From NCBI GenBank assembly GCA_009773975.1, contig VSMX01000036.1, positions 1 to 18,115 of the forward strand: a stretch of 18,115 nucleotides of DNA. The letters run 5' to 3'. The notes under the pieces are model-generated. The model was not told the origin of the DNA. It was given only the letters and a program-made list of their open reading frames with translations, and searched no databases. Positions 6,610-14,201 of the stretch are shown piece by piece (positions within the stretch are counted from its first letter, which is position 1; every line of letters begins with the position of its first letter). The DNA is from Desulfovibrio sp. (GTDB taxonomy: Bacteria; Desulfobacterota; Desulfovibrionia; Desulfovibrionales; Desulfovibrionaceae). Both the position numbers and the translations under genes were made by a program.

Positions 6610-7020
6610 TATCTGGAGCGAATTGGCCGGATGAGGCCCATATCTGTTACAGAAATTCGCGATGCCGACGCGGCCCTGGCGCCCCGGGCCAGGGCGGACG
6701 AGGAAAGCGCGCGTCTTTGCGCCGCGCTGGAAAGCGGCGACTATCCGATTGCGCTGGACGAGGGCGGCAAAACTTTCACTTCCGGGGGCTTTGCCGAAAT
6801 GCTGGCCGCAATCGACCAGAAAGCCCTGGGCCGGCCATGTTTCATCATTGGCGGGCCATACGGCCTGGGCGCCCTGGGCGGCGGGATTCGCAAGGCGGCC
6901 AGGATTACAGTCAGCCTGTCAGGCCTTACCTGGCCGCATGAACTTGCCCGCGTCCTGCTGCTTGAGCAAATCTACCGCGCGGAGTGCATTCGTCGAAAGA
7001 TTCCCTATCACCATCATTAG
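6535..7020 (+). CDS. rlmH: 23S rRNA pseudouridine-1915 N3-methyltransferase
   Basis: A 161-residue SPOUT methyltransferase that methylates pseudouridine 1915 in helix 69 of 23S rRNA on assembled ribosomes, using S-adenosylmethionine. Evidence: near-standard length, N-terminal RLLCVGKLK, knot loop FIIGGPYGLG, and the family-typical C-terminus WPHELARVLLLEQIYRAECI with terminal PYHHH. The start ATG is well supported by GAGGAGG. Its first 25 codons overlap the tsaC start region in antiparallel orientation, so its promoter probably lies within tsaC. It ends 101 bases before the convergent HD-protein gene, with an inverted repeat in that gap. Confidence 0.95.
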   Translation: MAGKALRLLCVGKLKTVFWKEAANHYLERIGRMRPISVTEIRDADAALAPRARADEESARLCAALESGDYPIALDEGGKTFTSGGFAEMLAAIDQKALGRPCFIIGGPYGLGALGGGIRKAARITVSLSGLTWPHELARVLLLEQIYRAECIRRKIPYHHH

Positions 7021-7050
7021 CATTTTCTGAATGAAAACATCCATTCACCG

Positions 7051-7083
7051 GAGCGTTTGCCTAATTTCATTACGCAAACGCTC
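7051..7083. repeat. 10-bp inverted repeat between convergent genes
   Basis: GAGCGTTTGC (7051-7060) pairs perfectly with GCAAACGCTC (7074-7083) around a 13-base loop that itself reads TAATTTCATTA. It lies between rlmH and the HD-protein stop. It may end transcription from both sides, though no T-run of note follows; a protein-binding palindrome is the alternative. Confidence 0.55.
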
Positions 7084-7121
7084 TAAACCGGGCGATGATG
7101 CCTTGCTGGGGCTGCCCCGTT

Positions 7122-8465
7122 TCAGGCTTCTGCCTGGCGCGCGCTTTCGCGCACAAACTGGAGCGCGGATTCCCTGTCAACAACAATGCCGGCTTTCTGC
7201 GCTTCCAGCAGGGCATCCCGTATGGAGCCAACCAGCGGGCCGGGCGAAAGATTCGTCTCCTCCATGATCTCGTTGCCATTGAGCAGGGGCTCGAGCATTT
7301 GCTCGGGAGTTTCGGCGCGGCCCAGGTACTTCATATTGTGGTTGAAGGATGTAAAGCTGTCTTCCCTGGCCTGCAAATCCGCCCTGGACATGGCAATCAG
7401 ACGCTGATTCTCGCCCACGGCCCTGAAACGGCGAATGCCCCTGTCCGTCATCATAAAATGGAAACGCATGTGGTGATTGACCAGGTGGCAGATCAGGTCG
7501 GAATCTTCCTGGGCAAAATGCAGCCTGCGCAAAATCTTGCGCGTTACCTTGGCCCCGACCCGGTGATGCTGGTAGTATGTCCAGCGGCCATTGAAATATT
7601 CGGCTGTAAAAAGCTTGCCAACATCATGAAAAAGCATGGCCATGACGCCAAGCCAGTCATAATGGAAGCCTTCTTCCGGATAGCGGCGCATACATTCAAG
7701 GGTATGCTCGAAAACATTGCCGTTGATTTCGCCCTTGTCGTTTTGCTGCACAACGCGGGAAAGGGCCGCGACTTCCGGGATCAGACCCTGCAAAATGTGG
7801 GCGTCGTGCAGAAGGCGCACAAAACGGTGCATGGATTCCGCCGCAACCTTGCGCCATTCCTCCATGATGTCCCTCGCGGGCACATAGTCAAGGACGCGGC
7901 CGGAAGAACGCACAATGGCCATCCAGGTATTTTTTTCAATGGGCAGATCAAAATTGGCCGCGAAACGGAGCGCGCGAATTGCCAGCAGATAATTGTGGCG
8001 CAGCGTTATATCGGGCAGCCCCAGAAGACGAATCTCGCCTTCTTCCATGGCGGCGAAGCCATCGTATGGACCCGCGGGGGCGGGAGGCGTTCCGTACGCC
8101 GTAATGCGCAGCTCGCGCTGCTTTTCGGGATCCATCTGCATGGCCATTGTGGGCGTGACCCGCAAAAGCGAAAGCTCGGGGTGACCGGCATCCCCGCTTT
8201 CAAGAGGATAAAAGCGGAAGATAATGCCATTTTCTTCCAGGCTGGCCAGGGCGCGGCCATCCGGCACGCTTTCGATTTTCGGAAAAAGCTTGGACAGTGT
8301 TTCAAAATCTGGCTCGCAGGCTATGTCCACGGCCGGAGTCCTGTTCCTGCTGTTTTTAGCGGAAAGCAATTCTTCCTGGAGCGGCGCATTGATAACATGA
8401 GCGTCAAAACCGTTGCGCAGCAATGTCTTGCAAATAGTCACTGCATCCTTGATGGCCTCGTGCAT
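7122..8465 (-). CDS. HD-domain protein of the CCA-adding/poly(A) polymerase family, NTase site degenerate
   Basis: About 447 residues. The order of parts follows bacterial tRNA nucleotidyltransferases: a beta-polymerase-like head (1-150), the RNA/priming segment LRHNYLLAIRALRFAANFDLPI (usual DPLRLLRAARFAA), and a C-terminal HD domain with FEHTLECM, LFHDVGK (His280-Asp281) and YYQHHRVGA. The HD site looks intact, so metal-dependent phosphohydrolase activity is plausible. The head does not look catalytic: the GG of the VGGxVRD motif is Asn26-Ala27, RD is Gln30-Glu31, and the DxD of KDIDIAT reads A45-V-D47. The RRDFTINA motif is also altered (RELRITAYG). ATG 8465 was chosen for the GAGG 8 bases upstream; TTG 8525 has no such site. 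It may be a phosphodiesterase or RNA-end binder rather than a CCA-adding enzyme. Confidence 0.8.
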   Translation of the reverse strand: MHEAIKDAVTICKTLLRNGFDAHVINAPLQEELLSAKNSRNRTPAVDIACEPDFETLSKLFPKIESVPDGRALASLEENGIIFRFYPLESGDAGHPELSLLRVTPTMAMQMDPEKQRELRITAYGTPPAPAGPYDGFAAMEEGEIRLLGLPDITLRHNYLLAIRALRFAANFDLPIEKNTWMAIVRSSGRVLDYVPARDIMEEWRKVAAESMHRFVRLLHDAHILQGLIPEVAALSRVVQQNDKGEINGNVFEHTLECMRRYPEEGFHYDWLGVMAMLFHDVGKLFTAEYFNGRWTYYQHHRVGAKVTRKILRRLHFAQEDSDLICHLVNHHMRFHFMMTDRGIRRFRAVGENQRLIAMSRADLQAREDSFTSFNHNMKYLGRAETPEQMLEPLLNGNEIMEETNLSPGPLVGSIRDALLEAQKAGIVVDRESALQFVRESARQAEA

Positions 8466-8540
8466 GTGGGGAACCTCTGCTCTGAAATAAAAATGAAAGG
8501 TTATTATCAGTTCACAAGCGGCCAAAAGTCAAGACGGTTG

Positions 8541-8599
8541 ACAAAAAAAGAACAAACCATGCGAAAGGGGGCCGCCCGCGGACGCCCCCCTTTCGCATG
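8541..8599 (-). terminator. Rho-independent terminator of the hydrogenase gene
   Basis: A perfect 14-bp stem (CATGCGAAAGGGGG at 8558-8571 with CCCCCTTTCGCATG at 8586-8599, 14-base loop) is followed on the minus strand by a T-run read from 8554 to 8541 (TTTGTTCTTTTTTT). It begins 19 bases after the hndD-like stop and separates that gene from the HD-protein gene, giving each its own transcript. Confidence 0.9.
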
Positions 8600-8618
8600 A
8601 AGCAGGAAAAACCTGTAT

Positions 8619-10418
8619 TTAATCCGTTAACGTAAGCCTTTCCCTGTTTTTCTCTATTGTCTGGCTGGGAACCTTCTTTCTGCTGGAATAGCCGGTATGC
8701 AGCAGGTCGTGCGCCTTGTGCGAGCCTGGCTCGCCCAGGTAATCCCTGTACATTTTCCTGATCTGCGGATTATTGTGCGACTGACGCCTGGGCATGGAGC
8801 GATCCATGCGATAAAGGGCCTGCTGCCTGGTTTTGGCATGCGGATGGTATTTTTTCTTGATTCTGCTCGTGCCGCCGCCATCCACGCAGCCGCCCGGACA
8901 GGCCATGACCTCGATGAAGGCGTATGGCGATTTGCCCGCAAGCGCGTCTTCGGCCAGTTTCTGGGCATTGCGCAAACCGTGGCAAATGGCCACCTTGATC
9001 CTGCCATTTTCCGGGCCCAGGTCAATTTCCGCTTCCTTGACGTCTTCCATGCCGCGCAGGGGCGCGACCTCGATTGTATCAAGCTCTCTGCCTGTCAAAA
9101 TGGCATGGACCGTGCGCACTGCTGCTTCCATCACGCCGCCGGTGGAGCCGAAAATAACGGCCGCGCCGGTGGAGGAACTCATGAAAGGATTGTCGAAAGG
9201 CTCGGGATCGACATCTGAAAGATTGATGCCGAAACGCCGCAAAAGCCTGGCAAATTCGCGCACTGTAATGACAACGTCCGTATCCGGCACGCCATTGCGG
9301 GCCAGTTCCGGGCGTTTGGCTTCATCCTTCTTGGCAACGCAGGGCATGATGGAAATTACGCGCACCCGCCCGGGGTCGATTTCCATGGCATCCGTCAGAT
9401 AACTCTTGGCCAGGGCGCCAAGCACAGCCTGCGGCGATCTTGTGGTGGAAACATGGGGCAATATTTCGGGAAAATGCTTTTCGGCATAATTCACCCAGCC
9501 AGGACAGCAGGAAGTGAACATGGGCAGCTTGCCGCCATGCTTGATATTGTGCAGCAATTCAGTGCCTTCTTCCATAATGACCGCATCGGCCGCGAAATCG
9601 GTATCCAGAACTATATCGGCGCCTATTGCCTTTAGGGCGCCCACAATCTTGCCTTCCACATTGACGCCGGGGGCAAGGCCGAATTCCTCGCCAAGCACCA
9701 CGCGCACGGACGGCGCAAAGGCAAAGACAGTGGTGATTTCCGGGTCGGAAAGCATATCGATCACAATGTCGTTTTCGTCCTTTTCCGCCAACGCGCCAGT
9801 CGGGCAAACCATGATGCACTGGCCGCACTGGATGCAGGCCGAAGTCGCATGGTCATCGGCCATGCCGACGCCAATGCTGGCATCCGTACCCTTGCCGTCC
9901 AGGGTCAGGGCGGCCACGCCCTGGATTTTGCGGCACACTTCCACGCAGCGCAAACAGCGAATGCACTTGCTCATGTCGCGGGTCATGCCGTTGGCGGTTT
10001 CGTCCAGGGTTCTGCCCTGTGGTTTCTGCGGCAGCTTGCTGGTGAAGCGATTGCGCGAAAGGCCTACGGATTCCCCAAGATCCTGCAATTCGCAATCGCC
10101 ATGGCGCACACAGGACACGCAGTCCTGGTCGTGGTCCGCAAAGATAAGTTCCACCTGTGTGCGCTGCATGTCACGCACATGGCGCGAAATGCTGTCGATC
10201 ACCATGCCGTCCGAAAGCGGGGTTTCGCAGGCTGCGGCCATGCGTTTGCCGTTTTTATCCATGATTTCCACAAGGCATACCCGGCAGGTTGCCGGCTTGT
10301 GGCCAAGGGGTTCGAACTGGCACAGGCTGGGAATAAATATTCCATTGCGTTTCGCCAGTTCCAGAATGGTTTCCCCATCCCTGAAGGAATATTCCTTTCC
10401 ATTGATCGTAACTTTCAT
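8619..10418 (-). CDS. hndD: [FeFe]-hydrogenase, HndD-type catalytic subunit
   Basis: A 599-residue multi-cluster iron hydrogenase. N-terminal 2Fe-2S domain (Cys33, 45, 48, 64), His-ligated 4Fe-4S (His96, Cys100, 103, 109), two ferredoxin-type 4Fe-4S sites (Cys152/155/158/162 and 195/198/201/205), then the H-cluster domain: TSCCPGW 302-308, MPCVAKKDE from 358, and EVMACPGGCVDGGG 503-516. A C-terminal small-subunit-like tail follows (YHPHAKTRQQALYRMD). This layout matches HndD of the NADP-reducing hydrogenase and other electron-bifurcating trimers or tetramers; no Tat signal, so cytoplasmic. The third motif ends GGGTS instead of the usual GGGxP. AAGGA 7 bases before ATG 10418 supports the start. 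Unlike usual hnd operons, no HndA, B or C gene adjoins it: a divergent gene lies upstream and a terminator downstream. Confidence 0.92.
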   Translation of the reverse strand: MKVTINGKEYSFRDGETILELAKRNGIFIPSLCQFEPLGHKPATCRVCLVEIMDKNGKRMAAACETPLSDGMVIDSISRHVRDMQRTQVELIFADHDQDCVSCVRHGDCELQDLGESVGLSRNRFTSKLPQKPQGRTLDETANGMTRDMSKCIRCLRCVEVCRKIQGVAALTLDGKGTDASIGVGMADDHATSACIQCGQCIMVCPTGALAEKDENDIVIDMLSDPEITTVFAFAPSVRVVLGEEFGLAPGVNVEGKIVGALKAIGADIVLDTDFAADAVIMEEGTELLHNIKHGGKLPMFTSCCPGWVNYAEKHFPEILPHVSTTRSPQAVLGALAKSYLTDAMEIDPGRVRVISIMPCVAKKDEAKRPELARNGVPDTDVVITVREFARLLRRFGINLSDVDPEPFDNPFMSSSTGAAVIFGSTGGVMEAAVRTVHAILTGRELDTIEVAPLRGMEDVKEAEIDLGPENGRIKVAICHGLRNAQKLAEDALAGKSPYAFIEVMACPGGCVDGGGTSRIKKKYHPHAKTRQQALYRMDRSMPRRQSHNNPQIRKMYRDYLGEPGSHKAHDLLHTGYSSRKKVPSQTIEKNRERLTLTD

Positions 10419-10636
10419 CGCGCATCCTTTTTATGTGCCACAGCAATGGACGCCAGGCCAAAAGAACCCTCCCGCCCCGGTTGACCGGCGATATGCCAAT
10501 TACTGCTTTATGGTTGAAAACGCATTATTTCGTATAACACAAATGCAAGCAAATGTGCAACCAAACGCCATGTAAAAAACGTGGCTGACCGTGATATCTT
10601 TCCCTTTTCTGTCTTTCATGGAAATGCTATTGCTGG
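10419..10636. promoter_or_regulatory. Divergent control region between hndD and the J-domain gene
   Basis: 218 bases without a gene, AT-richer than the flanks from about 10500 on. For hndD (minus) a weak candidate pair is TTGCAC (10555-10560) and TATACG (10531-10536), 18 bases apart. Near it CAAATGCAAG and CAAATGTGCAA form a short imperfect direct repeat (10540-10560), and CCGGTTGACCGG (about 10477-10488) is a 5-bp palindrome. No convincing sigma-54 (GG-N10-GC), Rex or FNR site was found. Confidence 0.35.
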
Positions 10637-11830
10637 ATGAAGCGGAAAGAAAACATCCAGAACAAAACCAACAACAAACCCATGCCCGCACAAGCCCCAA
10701 ATCGTCCGTTCGCCGTCGTTACTTTTGTCCTTCTTCTCGTTGCACTTCTTTTCCATGCCAACACCGCCAGGCCGGAAACCCCGCAAGGGACGGGCGATCC
10801 CTGGACAATCTACGCCTTTTCAAACTGGGAACTGGCCCATAATGACAATCAATTCACAATCAGGACAGTGTCCCTTAACAATCCGTCAATACTGCTGCAA
10901 TTTTCAAACAGTTTTGAGGAAAGAATAGCCAGCCTCCCCCAAACTTTCGGCATAAGCCTTGAGATGGTGGACAAGGATATGGCCAAGTTTGACGAAGGCG
11001 ATTACGAAAACTGCGAAATCTTCGTGGATGGCATCGGTTACCACGCCCACGCGGCCAGAAACGGCGATTCCATCAACATCGAGGACAAAAGTCTGGCCAG
11101 GACAATTCTGGCCTCCAGCCATGGGCAATTTGTAATCAGCTTTCCCGATCTTGCCATCTCCTATACATTCCCTGTCACCGGCTTCAAGGCCGCGTTCAAC
11201 CGCGTAAAATACCTGCATTTGCAGCTTGAGCTTGAAAAGCGCGGCAAGGCGATCCAGACCTTTTCATACGCTGGCTCGATTTGCATCCTGATTGCCGCGG
11301 CTGTCGGCATCGGCATGTTTTTGCGCTCCAGAAAACGGCTTGCGGACGCAAAAAAACAGGATGCCAAACAGGAAAAACCGGAAGCAGACAAAAAGGGCGG
11401 CCCGGCCGGGGGAAAAAGCAAAACAGCCAAGGCAAAAACGCATGGCAATGCGCAAACCGGCGCGCGAAGCGCCAGGCAGGGCCACAAAAGCAGCCGCGCG
11501 ACATACGACAGCAGCGGCAGAAGCCGCGCCTCGGCAAGCTACAATGACAATTTTTACGAAAGGGCAAATTTCGGCAATCCTTTCGGATCGTCTTCCGCCG
11601 CTGCGGGCATGCCGCCGGACGCGCGCAATGCCCTGGAATTTTTCAATTTGCCGCAAACGGCAACCCTGGCCGAAATCCGGGACAAGCGAACTTTCCTGCT
11701 CAAGGCCTATCACCCGGACCGCTTCCAGGGCGACGAGGCAGCCATGAAAATGGCCGAGGAACAAACCAAGAAGGTCAATTACAATTTCGACATCCTGGCA
11801 AGATATTATAACCAGATGGGTAAAAAATAA
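10637..11830 (+). CDS. Membrane-anchored protein with C-terminal J domain
   Basis: A 397-residue protein of unrecognised family apart from its end. Residues ~25-41 are a hydrophobic anchor or signal (VVTFVLLLVALLF), 45-205 a soluble domain of unknown fold, ~211-229 a second membrane segment followed by RSRKR, then a basic Lys/Ala/Gln-rich, low-complexity linker (~235-320) and a J domain (~331-397) with an intact YHPDRF (His359-Pro-Asp361). By the positive-inside rule the unknown domain should be periplasmic and the J domain cytoplasmic, where it would stimulate a DnaK-type Hsp70. The J domain is short after the HPD loop and there is no zinc-finger or CTD, so it is not a general DnaJ. ATG 10637 has no clear ribosome-binding site; ATG 10682 is an alternative that keeps both membrane segments. 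Role unknown; a DjlA-like membrane recruiter of Hsp70 is the nearest idea. Confidence 0.75.
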   Translation: MKRKENIQNKTNNKPMPAQAPNRPFAVVTFVLLLVALLFHANTARPETPQGTGDPWTIYAFSNWELAHNDNQFTIRTVSLNNPSILLQFSNSFEERIASLPQTFGISLEMVDKDMAKFDEGDYENCEIFVDGIGYHAHAARNGDSINIEDKSLARTILASSHGQFVISFPDLAISYTFPVTGFKAAFNRVKYLHLQLELEKRGKAIQTFSYAGSICILIAAAVGIGMFLRSRKRLADAKKQDAKQEKPEADKKGGPAGGKSKTAKAKTHGNAQTGARSARQGHKSSRATYDSSGRSRASASYNDNFYERANFGNPFGSSSAAAGMPPDARNALEFFNLPQTATLAEIRDKRTFLLKAYHPDRFQGDEAAMKMAEEQTKKVNYNFDILARYYNQMGKK

Positions 11831-11873
11831 GGAGCGCGGGGGTTGATGGCGGGCGGCGTCGTATTATTGTGAG

Positions 11874-11902
11874 GGGCTGGAAAAAGAGAGTTGAACCAGC
11901 CC
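11874..11902. repeat. 7-bp inverted repeat between convergent genes
   Basis: GGGCTGG (11874-11880) faces CCAGCCC (11896-11902) across 15 bases in the 92-base gap between the J-domain gene and the DUF6056 gene. No T-run follows on either strand, so it is at best a weak terminator. Confidence 0.35.
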
Positions 11903-11922
11903 ATGGATTTGCTGCTTCACGA

Positions 11923-13713
11923 TCAGCTTTTCCTGCGCAGCGGAAAAATATCAAAAGAAGCCGCGCCATCGCCCGGGCGCACAAGCCAGAACATCTTGTC
12001 GGAATAAAGCTTGAGGGGAGCCGATTTCCCCGCCAGGACGCCATCAGGCGAGTTTTTCAATGCGATATCGGCCCGGGCCAGCAAAATCGGCACAAGCCAG
12101 CCTTTGATGCCGGAACCGCCAGCCCTGGCCAGCCAGGCCAGAATTTTTTCCCCTGCCGAATATGGCAGGGCGCAAAGCAGGGCCGGTTCGCCATAATAAT
12201 AAATATGCAGCCTGTCTGGCAGTTTCGCGGAATCCTCCGGCCGAATTTCAGCCTCCAGCACATTGTCCGCGCATTTCAGCTCCATGGGGATTACTGCGCC
12301 TTTTGCGGGCGCCTGCCATGCGCTCGTCCTGCCGCCTTCGGCCCGCACTTCGTCCAGGCCATAATGCGCGGCCATTGCCCTGTTGATCCAGAAATGCGGA
12401 TCGCCTGAAAGATCGTAAAGGTATTTTCCCAGCACCCAGTACCTGTCGCCGCTGCCCGGGGGCATGGGCGGAATTGTGGCCTCGCTTTTTGCCTCGCGCA
12501 ATATTTCCTGTCTTTTTTCAACAAGCTGGTTGAGCTGCCAGAACTTGCAGCCCTCCCACAGCAGGGAAAGGCTGCAAAAAAGCGCAAGCAGGATTTTGAA
12601 AAATCTGAAACACGATGCCATGCCGGGCATTTTTCCGGCTTTAGCAAAAACAATGCAGGCGCAGACCAGCAAGAGGGCGAAGCTGCCCGCAAAGGCTCTT
12701 GGCGGCGGCCAGGCCGTCAGCAAATACGCGCCATGAATCAGGCAGGCAGGCAAAAGAAAAAGCCAGGCCGCCGGCGGAATTTGCCAGAGCCATTTTTTGC
12801 CGTATTCCCGCCAGAGGGCGAAACAGGAAAGGGCCAGCAAAAAAATGGGCAGCCATTCCATGACAATGGCGCCCGGCAAGTGCCCCAGCCAGGAGATGAT
12901 ACGCTCGGGCCAGGATGCCGCGGCCCACGCATGAACAGAAGCATCCCGCGTCAGCAGGGCGCGTTCTGCGTTCCCTGGCGCGGCCAGGGTAAGAAAGCCG
13001 CCCACACAAATGCCGATGGCGCCGCAAAACAGGCTTGCCGGGAACTTGCGTCTTTTCAGCCAGAGCCAGCCCGCGCAGGCCAGGGCAGAGACAGGCAGGG
13101 CCGCGCTTGTGGGATAGTCAAGGGAAGCGACGCATATTCCGCCCAGGAAAAAGGCCACGCAGGCCGCGGGAGCAAGCCGTCCTTCCGGAGTTTTTTCTCC
13201 GTCCAGAGCGAAACGGAAAGGCAAAAGGAAAGCGGCCTGGCCAAGCAGGGCTATTTCGCCGCCAACGGAAAGCCAGAAAAAAGCCTCCCCGAACGAAGGC
13301 AAGCCCAGCCACAGGAGCGCGGCCAGGCCAAATATCCAGCCCGGAGTCAAATTTTGCCGCCAGTTGCCGCCAAAAACGCACATCTGCAAAAGCCACACAT
13401 ACAGGCCGAAACCGCAGGCCGCGACCAGACAATAGAGCCAGCGCGGCAGCATGAACAGCAAATAGACCGCCAGGTTGCCAGCGAAGCGGCCGCACCAGGT
13501 CCAATACATTTCACAAGCCTGGCGAATTGAACCCGCAAGCGTGAGGGGCCGGGCCACAACTTTCGCGCCGCCATAAAACTGGGCATAGCCCGGAGTGATT
13601 TCGCGGCTGAAAACAAAGTTGTCGGACATGAGGGGAGAAAGCCAGACAAAATAGAAAATGACCAGGATTATGAACAAAAAGCTTGCCGCAATGGTCAGGA
13701 TTTTGTCTTTCAT
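11923..13713 (-). CDS. DUF6056-like polytopic membrane protein (putative GT-C glycosyltransferase)
   Basis: A 596-residue integral membrane protein with roughly ten hydrophobic segments in the first ~420 residues and a soluble C-terminal part (~425-590). Features seen in DUF6056/GtrIII-like proteins are present: an acidic site in the first outer loop after helix 1 (PLMSDNF, Asp31), WTWCGRFAGN, and a late LAAPGNAER. Such proteins are thought to move a sugar from undecaprenyl phosphate onto a surface glycan. The usual DD/DE pair of the first loop is Asp-Asn here. ATG 13713 is used rather than TTG 13719, by the same logic as nadE: its leader is copy B of the dispersed repeat, with an AAAGGGA ribosome-binding site. 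It is the last gene of the envelope-sugar run, separated from the others by that repeat. Family call moderate; acceptor and sugar unknown. Confidence 0.65.
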   Translation of the reverse strand: MKDKILTIAASFLFIILVIFYFVWLSPLMSDNFVFSREITPGYAQFYGGAKVVARPLTLAGSIRQACEMYWTWCGRFAGNLAVYLLFMLPRWLYCLVAACGFGLYVWLLQMCVFGGNWRQNLTPGWIFGLAALLWLGLPSFGEAFFWLSVGGEIALLGQAAFLLPFRFALDGEKTPEGRLAPAACVAFFLGGICVASLDYPTSAALPVSALACAGWLWLKRRKFPASLFCGAIGICVGGFLTLAAPGNAERALLTRDASVHAWAAASWPERIISWLGHLPGAIVMEWLPIFLLALSCFALWREYGKKWLWQIPPAAWLFLLPACLIHGAYLLTAWPPPRAFAGSFALLLVCACIVFAKAGKMPGMASCFRFFKILLALFCSLSLLWEGCKFWQLNQLVEKRQEILREAKSEATIPPMPPGSGDRYWVLGKYLYDLSGDPHFWINRAMAAHYGLDEVRAEGGRTSAWQAPAKGAVIPMELKCADNVLEAEIRPEDSAKLPDRLHIYYYGEPALLCALPYSAGEKILAWLARAGGSGIKGWLVPILLARADIALKNSPDGVLAGKSAPLKLYSDKMFWLVRPGDGAASFDIFPLRRKS

Positions 13714-13842
13714 CCGCAAGTCCCTTTGTGGTTTGAGACCCCGGCCTTAAGGCCGAACAAGCCCGCGCCCCGCACTCTCGGGCGGGGTATCAGACGCGGG
13801 CGCAAGACGCAAAACCCTGAAGGGCCTTGCTACCAATTTGGT
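13711..13842 (-). repeat. Dispersed leader repeat, copy B, upstream of the DUF6056 gene
   Basis: Close match to 3214-3399 over its whole length, from the CCAATTTGGT motif (13833-13842) to the ATG (13711-13713). It has a single copy of the GC-rich hairpin unit (13759-13791) and a perfect CGGCCTTAAGGCCG palindrome (about 13742-13755) where copy A is imperfect. Since the two downstream genes are unrelated, the similarity belongs to the leader, not to the genes. Confidence 0.85.
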
Positions 13843-13856
13843 CGCAAAAGCCGGCC

Positions 13857-14201
13857 TCAAAGCCCCTGTCGCGAGACAACGCAGGCAATGCCAATGCCAA
13901 TCAGGACAAAGCCGGCAATTTGCACGCCGTCCATTCTTTCATGCAAGAGAAAATGGGCGCCAAGCACGGTAAAAACATATTGCGAGGCGAGAACGGCCTG
14001 GGCCACGCCAAGCGGCACAAAGCGCAAAAGCCATGCGTAGGCGAGGCCCCCAAGGCCGAAACAGCATAGCCCCAAAAACGAGAGCCAGCTCATGAAATTG
14101 CAAAGCAGCGGGGCCGGACTTTGCCCGGCGCCAGTCTTGAGCAGCAGGCTGGCGCAGACATTTACCGCGACAACAGGCAACATATATAGCCAGTAAGGCA
14201 T
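13857..14201 (-). CDS. Four-helix EamA/SMR-type protein, ArnE/ArnF-like
   Basis: A 114-residue hydrophobic protein with four predicted membrane helices (~3-21, 34-57, 62-83, 92-110). PLGVAQAVLASQYVFTVLGAHFLLHERMDGVQIAGFVLIGIGI follows the pattern of half-EamA transporters and small multidrug-resistance proteins. Its ATG overlaps the asnB stop by one base (TGATG), so it is translationally coupled. Beside an ArnC/GtrB-type GT2 and polytopic membrane proteins, a role in flipping an undecaprenyl-linked sugar (as ArnE/ArnF do) is more likely than drug efflux. No partner half is seen, so it would act as a homodimer or with a distant partner. Confidence 0.7.
   Translation of the reverse strand: MPYWLYMLPVVAVNVCASLLLKTGAGQSPAPLLCNFMSWLSFLGLCCFGLGGLAYAWLLRFVPLGVAQAVLASQYVFTVLGAHFLLHERMDGVQIAGFVLIGIGIACVVSRQGL

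Noticed and set aside
7095..8600. A 501-codon plus-strand frame opposite the HD protein
   Set aside because: Shadow of the HD-protein gene; it also runs through the hydrogenase terminator hairpin, which a real gene would not be expected to do.
10419..10450. Sigma-54 promoter (TGGCAC near the hndD start)
   Set aside because: The GG to GC distance is wrong and the site would lie almost on the ribosome-binding site.
9514..10575. A 353-codon plus-strand frame opposite hndD
   Set aside because: Ser/Thr/Pro/Arg-rich shadow of a gene with all cluster-binding cysteines in place; no independent coding evidence.
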